From contig CAZCTC010000031.1 of the NCBI GenBank assembly GCA_964501335.1, forward strand, positions 19,703 to 83,702: DNA of 64,000 nt. Direction: 5' to 3'. The position numbers and the translations under genes were made by a program. The notes below the pieces were generated by a model. That model saw nothing but the letters and a program-made list of their open reading frames with translations, was not told the origin of the DNA and did no database searches. Source of the stretch: CAZCTC01 sp964501335 (GTDB lineage: Bacteria > Chloroflexota > Anaerolineae > B4-G1 > SLSP01). Shown here in pieces: positions 35,466 to 43,447 of this stretch. The stretch's first letter is position 1. Each line of letters starts with the position of its first letter.

Positions 35466-38400
35466 ATGCGGCGTTTATCGGGCGCGATAGGAATTTTCCT
35501 CATGTTATTGACCCTGCTCTCGCCGGCGGGCGGAATGGGATATATCGCGGCGGCTCCTGAGGCCGCCGTGAGGGATCAGCCTGCGGCGTTCATGCCCGTG
35601 TCTGATCCCGATTTGCCGCCCGGGGCGACCGGGGATTGGCTGTCGGCGATTGAAGAGGATTTGCGTCGGCAGGAATACAACCTGACCCGGACAGAAGCGG
35701 GGGCGGACTTTTATCAGGCGCCGAACCGGGAGCAGGGATTTCGCACTTATTTTACGGGAGAAGGATTGCAGATTGTGCCGCGGGAGCTGCCGCCGGCCGA
35801 TGATCTTCAGCTCGCGGAGGATTGGTGGGTAACGGTTCGTCCTTATGCCTGGGGAACCCGGGTTCTGACGACTCCGGCGGGACCGACAACGCAGGAGAAC
35901 AAGGCTTTCTATCGCTATTCGGCCGGGGATGGGGGAGAGGTGCGCGAAACCGATCTCAATACGGCCGGGGGGGTGGAGCAGCGCTTTGATTTTCGGGGGA
36001 GCCAGCGGGAAGGGCCCTTCCAGTTCGATCTGGCGGTCGGTGGGAATCTGATCCTGTCGGCCGGGGATTCGGGGCTGGTGCAGTTGCATCAGGCGGATGG
36101 GACGGCGGTGCTGCGCTATGGCAATTGGCAGGCGTATGATGTGGAGGGCCGGGAGCTGGTCGTTTGGGCTGAGGTAATCCAATCCGATAAGGGGGGAACG
36201 CTTTTGCGGTTTGAGTTCCCTGCGGCGCCGGAGACTTTTATTCTGCGGTTGAGTGCGGCTCCCAAAAACCTTCCGGCCGTTTCCAGCTGGAAGGCGGAAT
36301 TGGATCAGGAAGGGTCAGAGCTGGGTTTTTCGGTGGCGGCGGCCGGCGATGTGAACGGCGACGGCTATTACGATTTGTTGGTCGGCGCGGACATGTACGA
36401 TGCCGGCTATACCAATGAAGGGGCAGCTTTTGTCTATTATGGATCGGCGGCCGGGTTGGGGCCGGCGGCGAGCTGGAGTGCCAGTGGCCGGCAGGCGGAG
36501 GCGCGGTTTGGTCGGGCTGTAGCGCGCGGGGGCGATATCAATAAAGATGGTTATGCCGATATCCTGGTGAGCGCGCTCTACTACGACAACGGTCAGACCG
36601 ATGAGGGGGTGGTGTTTGCCTGGTATGGATCGGCGGCCGGTCTGGGGGCCAGCGGCACGCCCGCCAATGCCGATTGGCGGGCCGAGGGCAATCAGGATAA
36701 TGCCAATTTGAGTCGCTGTGCGCGGGCCGGCGATGTGAACGGTGACGGTTATGGCGATGTGATCGTGGGTGCACCCTTGTACGACAACGGTCAGACCGAT
36801 GAGGGGAAGGTCTGGATCTATCTGGGGTCGGCGGCAGGATTGTACGTCACGCCTTCCTGGTCGGCGGAGAGCGATCAGGCCGATGCCCGGATGGGGTATT
36901 CGGTCAATACGGCGGGGAGTGTCAATGGGGATGCCTATGCCGATATTATCGTCGGGGCCTATCTTTACGATAACGGCCAGATCGATGAGGGGCGGGTTTA
37001 CGTCTGGCTCGGATCATCGGGAGGACTGGCCGGGACGCCCTGGATGGTGGAGAGCGATCAGGCCAATGCGCGCTATGGCTTTGCTGTAGCGCCGGCGGGC
37101 GATATCAACAACGACAGCTATGCCGATGTATTGTTGGGGGCGCCTTATTACAGCGAGACCGGGAAGACCAATTCGGGTCGGGCCGTGATCTATCAGGGTT
37201 CGGTGACCGGGCTGGGGGCTTCTCCGACCTGGACTTACAACGGGGCCGATCTGGAGTTGTTCGGGTTTTCGGTTTCCGGGGTGGCGGATGTGAACGATGA
37301 CGGCTATTCCGATATTTTGATCGGGGCCCCGAATTACGACAACGATCAGATCGATGAAGGGCGGGCCTACCTTTTTCTGGGGACCCAGAGTGGGTTGGAT
37401 ACTCTCCCGGCCTGGACGGTGGAGAGCGACCAGAACGGCAGTCAGTTCGGTTCGACGGTAGCGGGGTTGGGCGATGTCAACAAGGACGGGTTCAGCGATA
37501 TTGCGGTGGGGGCGCCGTTTTATGACAATGGTCAGGCCGACGAAGGGACCGTGTTTGCCTGGTATGGAGCGGTCGATGGGGTCTTTCCGACGCCGGGCTG
37601 GAGCCTGAAAGGCAGTCAGACCGGCGCTGAACTGGGCTATTCGGTCGGGGCGGCCGGCGATGTGAACGGCGATGGGTACAGCGATGTCATCATTTCCTCC
37701 GATCTTTACGATCACGGGGAGACCGATGAAGGGGTGGCCTGGGTTTTTCTGGGGACGGCCAATGGCCTTTCGACTGCCTCGGCCTGGAGCGTGGAATCCA
37801 ATCAGGCCAATGCCCGTCTGGGCCGGTATGTCGGCACGGCCGGCGATGTGAACGGTGACGGGTATGGGGATTTGTTGTTGGGAGCCCAGCTTTACGACAA
37901 CGGTCAGACCGACGAGGGGGCGGTATTTGCCTGGTATGGTTCGGCGACCGGCCTGGGGACCGGCGGGGTGATCACCAATGCGGTCTGGCGGGCCGAGGGC
38001 GATCAGGCCAATGCCAATTTGAGCCGCTGTGCCGGAGCGGGGGATGTCAACGGTGACGGTTATTCCGATGTGATCGTCGGGGCGCCGCTTTACGACAATG
38101 GGCAGACCGATGAGGGGCGGGCCTGGGTCTATCTGGGGTCGGCGACCGGGTTGCGGACTACTGCGGTCTGGTCGGGAGAGAGCGATCAATCCGGCGCGAA
38201 TTTCGGCTATGCCGTCAATGGTGCCGGCGATGTCAATGGGGACAGCTACGGGGATGTCATTATCGGAGCCTCTTCTTATGACAATACTCAGACCGACAGC
38301 GGCCGGGTCTATGTCTGGCGGGGGACGGCGGCCGGGCTGGAAAGCTCGGCCTGGGCGACTTTCGATAATCCTACCGGCGATACTTCGCGGTATGGGTTTG

Positions 38401-41400
38401 CGGTGGCTTCGGCCGGCGATGTGAATGGGGATGGGTATGCGGATATCATTTACAGCGGGCCCTATGAAGGGGCGGCGAATGCGGGCGATGTGCGGGTGCA
38501 TTACGGCTCGCCGACCGGCTTCAACGGAGTCTGGCATTATACCGGATTGAACGGCGATTATCTGGGCTGGTCGATGGGGTCGGCGGGGGATGTCAACGGC
38601 GACGGTTATGCCGATATTATCGTGGGGGCACCCTATTATGACGACAGCCATACCGATGAAGGGCGGGTGCTGGTCTTTTACGGCAGTGGGGGCGGCTTGC
38701 CGGTCTCTCCGACTGCGGTGATGGAGGGAAATCAGGCCGGGGCAAATCTGGGGGCGGCGGCCGCGGCGGCCGGGGATGTCAACGGCGACGGATTGACGGA
38801 TCTTATGGCCGGCGCGACCTATTACAACGGCAATGCGCTCGATACGGGAGCCGTTTTCCTGTGGTACAGCCGGGCCCGTACTGTGGCGGCGACAGCCGGG
38901 TGGAGCACGGAATCGAATCAGACCGCCGCGCAGTTGGGAATTGCGGCCTCCAGTGCCGGGGATGTGAACTGCGACGGCTATGCGGATGTGGCGGTGGGGG
39001 CTCCTTTTTATGATAACGGCGAGAGCGACGAAGGGGCCGTTTTTGTTTATCTGGGAGCGGCTAACGGTCCGGCGGCTTCTTACAGCTGGATGGCGGAATC
39101 GAATCAGGCCAGTGCCGGGTTAGGGGCGGCGGTGGGAAACGGCGGTGATGTGAACGGCGACGGCTGCTCTGAATTGCTGGTCGGGGCTCCGGCCTACGAT
39201 CGGTCGGGGCAGAGCAACAATGGGGCGGCCTGGGCCTGGTACGGCAGTCCGGCCGGGTTGGGGGCTAATGGTTCGCCGACCAATGCCGATTGGGCTGTTT
39301 ATGGGGAGTTGAGCGGCGAGACTCTGGGCTATCGGGTCGGCGAGGCCGGCGATGTGAACGGCGATGGATTGGGCGATGTGATGGTGGGCGTTCCCGGATT
39401 TAACAGCAGTGCGGGGGCGGCTTATGTCTATTACGGGACGGGGAGCGGACTGCCGGCCCGGGCCGGCTGGACCCTGGCCTCGGGGTATACGGGCAGCTAT
39501 TTCGGCTTTTCGGGCGGGGCGGCCGGCGATGTGAACGGCGACGGCTACGGCGATCTGTTGGTGGGGGCGCCCCAGTATACCAACGGCGAAGCTCAGGAGG
39601 GCGGTTTGTTTGTCTATGCCGGAGGGCCGGCCGGGCTGAGCAATACGCCGGCCTGGGCGGCGGAATCCAATCAGGCCGGCGCTCGTTTGGGGCAGAGTGG
39701 GAGCGCGGTGGATATCAACAACGACGGGTTCAGCGATCTGCTGGTGGGCGCGCCGAATTACAGCAAGGGAGAGGCCGGCGAAGGGGCGGTTTTTATCTGG
39801 TACGGCGGGGCGAGCTGGTCGACGGCGACCGGGACGCCGGCCAACGCGGCCTGGACCGGTGAGGTGAACCAGGTCAATGCCGGGCTGGGGACCTCGGTGA
39901 GCGGTGTGGGCGATGTGAACGGCGACGGCTATGGCGATTGGATGGCCGGAGCGCCGAATTACGACAGCGGAGGAATCAATGATGTGGGGGCGGTTTTCGG
40001 CTGGCAGGGTTCGGTGAGCGGGCCGGCGGCGAGCTGGCAGCTTAAGGGCGATCAGGCCGGGGCCGGCTTGGGAACGGTGCTGGCGGGGGCCGGCGATGTC
40101 AATGGGGACGGCTATGGGGATATTCTGGTGGGTTCTCCGGGGCGAGACAACGGTCAGACCGACGAGGGGTGGACCGGACTCTATTACGGCAATGGGGGGG
40201 CCGGGCTGGCCTTACGGCCCCGGCAGCTGCGGGCCGACGGCTCGGCGCCTGTGGCTTTAAAGGGCGGGGTAACGGGCGGTTCGCTGCAATTGCAGCTGGT
40301 GGGGCGGATGCCGTTGGGCCGGGAAGCGGTGCGGTTGCAATGGCAGGTGGCGGCCTGGGGGCGGGCGTTTACCGCGACCGGGGTAATCAGCGGGGTCAGC
40401 GCCTGGACCGATGTTGTTACGGGCAATGTGACGTTGACGAAGACGGTGAGCGGGCTTACGCCGGGGTTGCTCTATCGCTGGCGGGTACGGTTGCTGTACA
40501 AACCGGGCAATCGGTTGGGACAGGCGGCGGGACCCTGGCTTGCGATTCCCTGGAATTCGGGGAGCGAGGGGGATTTCCGGATTTTGCAGAATCCGCCGCA
40601 GTTTACCAGCGCTCCGCTGACCGTGGTTGAGGAAGATTTGCTCTATCACTATGCGGTCACGACAGTGGATGTGGATCCGGGGAATGTGTTGACGCTGACG
40701 GCGCCGATCCTGCCGGCGTGGCTGGCCTTTACCCGGGGGAGCAATGGGGGCGGGACGTTGTCGGGCACGCCGACCAATGCCGATGTGGGACTTCATCCGG
40801 TGGTGCTGCGGGTGAGCGACAATACCGGGCTGACGGCGACGCAGGCCTTTACGATTTCGGTGGTCAATATCAACGATGCGCCGTTCTTCAGCAGTCTGCC
40901 GTTGCGGGGGGCGGTGTTGGGGCAGGGGTACGTCTACACGGTCACGGCGACGGATATCGATGCCGGGGATGGGCTGACGGTGACGGCGCCGGTGCTGCCG
41001 GGCTGGCTTTCCTGGACGGCGACGGGGAACGGGACCGGGCGGCTGACGGGGACCCCGGCGGTGTTGGGTGTCTATTCTGTGACCTTGCAGGTGCAGGATG
41101 GGGCCGGGACGACGGCCTTGCAGCTCTTTACGGTTACGGTGAACAGCACCAATCAGGCTCCGCAGATCGTTGCGATTGCGGATCAGCAGACCGGGTCCGG
41201 GCGGCGGGTCGGGCCGTTGGCGGTGACGCTGGACGATCTGGATACGCCGGGCGAGGCGTTGACGGTGAGTGTGGCGGCATCGGACGAGGCGTTGTTCCCG
41301 CCGGCGGGGATGGTGGTAGCCGGAAGCGGATTGAACCGCACGTTGACCCTCACGCCGACGGCGGGGATGACCGGGACCGCGCGGATCACCGTCACGGTGG

Positions 41401-41495
41401 GGGATGGGCAGCTCCAGGCGGCCACCTCGTTCCAGGTGGAGGTCCAGTTGAATGTAGTTTATCTGCCGGTGGTGATGAAGGGGAGTATACAGTAG
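35466..41495 (+). CDS. Giant exported FG-GAP (integrin-alpha-like) repeat protein
   Basis: 2009 residues. Signal peptide (MRRLSGAIGIFLMLLTLL...), an N-terminal beta-rich region (about 45-270), then 21 FG-GAP repeats from about residue 280 to 1580. Each has a calcium-loop motif close to D-V-N-G-D-G-Y-x-D followed by hVGAPxYDNGQTDEG. Such repeats fold into Ca2+-binding beta-propeller blades; 21 would make three seven-bladed propellers. After that come a Fn3-like segment, two cadherin/dystroglycan-type putative Ig domains (PPQFTSAPLTV..., NDAPFFSSLPL...) and the end NVVYLPVVMKGSIQ. Start ATG 35466 has AAGGAG and a promoter upstream. Repeats 2-4 and 9-11 are more alike than other pairs, a sign of block duplication. 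Likely surface adhesion or binding protein. Confidence 0.9.
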   Translation: MRRLSGAIGIFLMLLTLLSPAGGMGYIAAAPEAAVRDQPAAFMPVSDPDLPPGATGDWLSAIEEDLRRQEYNLTRTEAGADFYQAPNREQGFRTYFTGEGLQIVPRELPPADDLQLAEDWWVTVRPYAWGTRVLTTPAGPTTQENKAFYRYSAGDGGEVRETDLNTAGGVEQRFDFRGSQREGPFQFDLAVGGNLILSAGDSGLVQLHQADGTAVLRYGNWQAYDVEGRELVVWAEVIQSDKGGTLLRFEFPAAPETFILRLSAAPKNLPAVSSWKAELDQEGSELGFSVAAAGDVNGDGYYDLLVGADMYDAGYTNEGAAFVYYGSAAGLGPAASWSASGRQAEARFGRAVARGGDINKDGYADILVSALYYDNGQTDEGVVFAWYGSAAGLGASGTPANADWRAEGNQDNANLSRCARAGDVNGDGYGDVIVGAPLYDNGQTDEGKVWIYLGSAAGLYVTPSWSAESDQADARMGYSVNTAGSVNGDAYADIIVGAYLYDNGQIDEGRVYVWLGSSGGLAGTPWMVESDQANARYGFAVAPAGDINNDSYADVLLGAPYYSETGKTNSGRAVIYQGSVTGLGASPTWTYNGADLELFGFSVSGVADVNDDGYSDILIGAPNYDNDQIDEGRAYLFLGTQSGLDTLPAWTVESDQNGSQFGSTVAGLGDVNKDGFSDIAVGAPFYDNGQADEGTVFAWYGAVDGVFPTPGWSLKGSQTGAELGYSVGAAGDVNGDGYSDVIISSDLYDHGETDEGVAWVFLGTANGLSTASAWSVESNQANARLGRYVGTAGDVNGDGYGDLLLGAQLYDNGQTDEGAVFAWYGSATGLGTGGVITNAVWRAEGDQANANLSRCAGAGDVNGDGYSDVIVGAPLYDNGQTDEGRAWVYLGSATGLRTTAVWSGESDQSGANFGYAVNGAGDVNGDSYGDVIIGASSYDNTQTDSGRVYVWRGTAAGLESSAWATFDNPTGDTSRYGFAVASAGDVNGDGYADIIYSGPYEGAANAGDVRVHYGSPTGFNGVWHYTGLNGDYLGWSMGSAGDVNGDGYADIIVGAPYYDDSHTDEGRVLVFYGSGGGLPVSPTAVMEGNQAGANLGAAAAAAGDVNGDGLTDLMAGATYYNGNALDTGAVFLWYSRARTVAATAGWSTESNQTAAQLGIAASSAGDVNCDGYADVAVGAPFYDNGESDEGAVFVYLGAANGPAASYSWMAESNQASAGLGAAVGNGGDVNGDGCSELLVGAPAYDRSGQSNNGAAWAWYGSPAGLGANGSPTNADWAVYGELSGETLGYRVGEAGDVNGDGLGDVMVGVPGFNSSAGAAYVYYGTGSGLPARAGWTLASGYTGSYFGFSGGAAGDVNGDGYGDLLVGAPQYTNGEAQEGGLFVYAGGPAGLSNTPAWAAESNQAGARLGQSGSAVDINNDGFSDLLVGAPNYSKGEAGEGAVFIWYGGASWSTATGTPANAAWTGEVNQVNAGLGTSVSGVGDVNGDGYGDWMAGAPNYDSGGINDVGAVFGWQGSVSGPAASWQLKGDQAGAGLGTVLAGAGDVNGDGYGDILVGSPGRDNGQTDEGWTGLYYGNGGAGLALRPRQLRADGSAPVALKGGVTGGSLQLQLVGRMPLGREAVRLQWQVAAWGRAFTATGVISGVSAWTDVVTGNVTLTKTVSGLTPGLLYRWRVRLLYKPGNRLGQAAGPWLAIPWNSGSEGDFRILQNPPQFTSAPLTVVEEDLLYHYAVTTVDVDPGNVLTLTAPILPAWLAFTRGSNGGGTLSGTPTNADVGLHPVVLRVSDNTGLTATQAFTISVVNINDAPFFSSLPLRGAVLGQGYVYTVTATDIDAGDGLTVTAPVLPGWLSWTATGNGTGRLTGTPAVLGVYSVTLQVQDGAGTTALQLFTVTVNSTNQAPQIVAIADQQTGSGRRVGPLAVTLDDLDTPGEALTVSVAASDEALFPPAGMVVAGSGLNRTLTLTPTAGMTGTARITVTVGDGQLQAATSFQVEVQLNVVYLPVVMKGSIQ

Positions 41496-41662
41496 ACAGT
41501 AGACAGCCTGCGTCGCCGGGGCGCATCTGGGAAAGGCCTATGTTTTCGGCGGCTTTCTGAAGCCGCCGAAAACATAAATAAAAAACTCTCTTTCTGCTTT
41601 GCCCCGCGCGTCGTATTTTACGGGGAAAGGGCCATTTGCGGGACGTTACAAGGTGAAAAAGA
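41489..41662 (+). repeat. GTAGACAG module fused to a composite palindromic element at the gene end
   Basis: The repeat ACAGTAGACAGTAGACAGC begins inside the last codons of the FG-GAP gene, so its first TAG is the stop codon. Then GGGAAAGGCC, hairpin 41539-41576 (17-bp arms, loop TCTG), AAATAAAAAACTCTC, GCGCGTCG and GCGGGACGTTACAAGG follow. Type B orientation. Confidence 0.88.
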
Positions 41663-41831
41663 GATTTCACCACAGAGGCGCAGAGATCACAGAGAAGAAG
41701 AGAGGAGATTTTTTCTAAATTCTTCTATGTGTCCTTTGTGTCTATTTTCAATATCTTCGATCTGTGGTGAGTCTTCTGGATAGCCTGTTTTCAAGACAGA
41801 AGGCCATGTTGGGGGCGGCACCCCGAAAATG
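41663..41831 (+). repeat. ACCACAGAG inverted module plus GACAGAAGGCCATG module
   Basis: TTTCACCACAGAGGCGCAGAG on the left faces GTGTCCTTTGTG and ATCTGTGGTGA on the right, an imperfect inverted repeat. It is followed by TTTTCAAGACAGAAGGCCAT and GGCACCCCGAAAATGG. No gene seen in the gap 41496-41843. Confidence 0.7.
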
Positions 41832-41843
41832 GAGTAATGGCGA

Positions 41844-42452
41844 ATGATCCAAATTTTGCTGGCTGAGATACGAAATTTTTATCAACGTTATGCGCCGGGA
41901 GCTTGTGGCGATCATACCCGGATCACGCCGGCTACGGAGCAGGCGATTGTCCAGTTTGAGCAGCAGATAGGGCTGACGTTGCCGTCGGATTATCGGGAGT
42001 TCCTGTTGTCTAATGATTTGCGCCATAGCTTTGATGCTAACTATGGTTGTCTGGAGTTAACTGAGGTAGTTCATTGCTGGCAACGTATGGCGAATCAGCT
42101 GGCTCAAGGGCATTTTAACGATGGCCGTATTGAGCATCATAAGACCGAGGGGTTCGGCAATTGGGACGGCGGTTTTATCCAGGAGGTCTGGTGGCATTTG
42201 CACTGGATTCCTTTTGCTGAAGATAGTTGTGGAAATATGGTGTGCATTGATTGTGCTCCTGGTCCGAACGGCCATTTGTATCAGTTATTGAATATGGAAG
42301 TTCAGGACGGTCAGGGGCCTTTTATTTCGGACTATCCCTCATTTACGGCCTATCTGGAATGCCATCTGCATTATTTGCAGCAGGGGCGGTATGTTGCCGA
42401 TGAATGGGGCATCGAGGTGGACCGCTGGCGGCCGGAACAGCCCCTGGAGTAA
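41844..42452 (+). CDS. SMI1/KNR4-family protein
   Basis: 202 residues. Early on, ATEQAIVQFEQQIGLTLPSDYREFLLSND is the family hallmark (helix, then 'LP.dyr.fl...nG'). In the middle, WIPFAEDSCGNMVCIDCAPGPNGHLYQL is the second hallmark ('ipFa.d..Gn.y.iD..p...G.vy'), and the C-terminus has SFTAYLECHLHYLQQG. Many bacterial members are immunity proteins of contact-dependent or polymorphic toxins, others are regulators. No toxin is recognisable next to it. Six bases separate it from the next gene, so they form an operon. Start ATG 41844; ribosome site weak (AATGGAGTAATGGCGA). Confidence 0.85.
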   Translation: MIQILLAEIRNFYQRYAPGACGDHTRITPATEQAIVQFEQQIGLTLPSDYREFLLSNDLRHSFDANYGCLELTEVVHCWQRMANQLAQGHFNDGRIEHHKTEGFGNWDGGFIQEVWWHLHWIPFAEDSCGNMVCIDCAPGPNGHLYQLLNMEVQDGQGPFISDYPSFTAYLECHLHYLQQGRYVADEWGIEVDRWRPEQPLE

Positions 42453-42458
42453 AACCAT

Positions 42459-42989
42459 ATGTTGATCAATCAGAATATGAAAAAGCTGTTGGATGATCCG
42501 CGGCTGACGGAAGAGTTGAAGCGGACCCGGCTGGTGCCCGGTTTGCGGGAAATTATCGAGGCGCCGTTGATTGAGACTGCTACGGGCGGCTTTCTTCTGA
42601 AGCCGTTTTATGGTCCGGGTCTGGATAACGAGGATACGCTTCGTTTTTTTCAGGATCTAACCGGGTTGGAAGCGAGCGAAACCCATGTGCATATGGGCAG
42701 TTATTTGAGCCGGGAACGGGGTGAAAATGGGTGGGTGGTTTTGGCGCAGGGGATCGAATATGCCCGGCAGTTGGAGGCCCGGTTGCGCCGGCACGGGGAA
42801 TTTCTGGTCATTTTGGGTTATAACGAAGATGAGGAATTCGGGCCGGATTGTAATGTTCGTTATCATCGGGCCCGGCCGGAGGAGGGCGGTTGGTTGACGT
42901 GGGATCTTGAGGGATATCGTATGGACGCTCTTATGCTTTGGGGGGCTTATGAGATGTTGGGCTATGAGGGGATTGAGGTAGCGATTTAA
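42459..42989 (+). CDS. Unknown protein in operon with the SMI1/KNR4 gene
   Basis: 176 residues, acidic, no membrane segment or signal. I do not recognise it. It has a conserved-looking core ETHVHMGSYLSRERGENGWVVLAQGIEYARQLEARL, a strand FLVILGYNEDEEFGPDCNVRYHRARP, and an acidic C-terminal helix MDALMLWGAYEMLGYEGIEV. Size, acidity and position behind an SMI1/KNR4 gene would fit an immunity or antitoxin-like partner; this is only an inference. Translation probably depends on coupling to the gene before, since only AAAACC lies ahead of the ATG. Confidence 0.7.
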   Translation: MLINQNMKKLLDDPRLTEELKRTRLVPGLREIIEAPLIETATGGFLLKPFYGPGLDNEDTLRFFQDLTGLEASETHVHMGSYLSRERGENGWVVLAQGIEYARQLEARLRRHGEFLVILGYNEDEEFGPDCNVRYHRARPEEGGWLTWDLEGYRMDALMLWGAYEMLGYEGIEVAI

Positions 42990-43020
42990 AACGTGAAACG
43001 TAAAGGGAAGGAAAAGCCCA

Positions 43021-43330
43021 TTTTTGGCGCGCCGGCCCTCACCCCTGCCCCTCTCCCTTGTTTTGTTGTTAAGTAGCGATGCGATTCGAGGGGAAACGTG
43101 GCCGGGTATCGCCGCAAGCGATGCGGGAGGGAGAGGGGGAAGAGATCGTTACCGGGGCGGTTCTGGAAAAGGCGATATTTTGGCGCGCATTCTGATGCGC
43201 GCCAAAATATAAACAAAAAATCTCTCTTCCCCTGCTTCGCACCGCGCGGCGCATCTCAGGGGGAAAGTGACAGGTGCGGGATGTTACACGGCTGGGCTAT
43301 TTTCAAGCCAGAAGGCCATGTGGGGCGCGC
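43021..43330 (+). repeat. Composite palindromic element, TGGCGCGC stem type, with degenerate modules
   Basis: In the 458-base gap 42990-43447. 43021-43140 is C-rich repeat-like DNA with CGCCGCAAGCGATGCGGGAG. Then GGGGCGGTTCTGGAAAAGGC, hairpin 43175-43210 (16-bp arms, loop TCTG), AAACAAAAAATCTCTC, GCGCGGCGCATC, GTGCGGGATGTTACACGG and TATTTTCAAGCCAGAAGGCC, joining two repeat families end to end. Confidence 0.82.
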
Positions 43331-43358
43331 CAAATTATTAAGACTGGTAAGAACCGAT

Positions 43359-43386
43359 TTGACAATTGCCCAAATTAACCTATAAA
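43359..43386 (+). promoter_or_regulatory. Sigma-70-like promoter of the REC-GAF-GAF kinase
   Basis: A perfect -35 TTGACA (43359-43364), a 16-base spacer and TATAAA (43381-43386). The expected start is near 43393, giving a leader of about 55 bases before ATG 43448. Confidence 0.7.
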
Positions 43387-43447
43387 GGATAAGGAAGCAA
43401 TACTCTGGGGCCGATGCGGCGGGCTACGTTGTCTGGGGGGGCTGGCA

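Noticed and set aside
37014..38651. 545-residue open frame opposite the FG-GAP repeats
   Set aside because: It arises from the repeated DNA of the FG-GAP gene; the translation is a Pro/Ile/Arg-rich pseudo-repeat without known motifs.
35466..41495. DNA tandem repeat or CRISPR-like periodicity
   Set aside because: The period of about 180-200 bases is explained by FG-GAP protein repeats that have diverged at the codon level.
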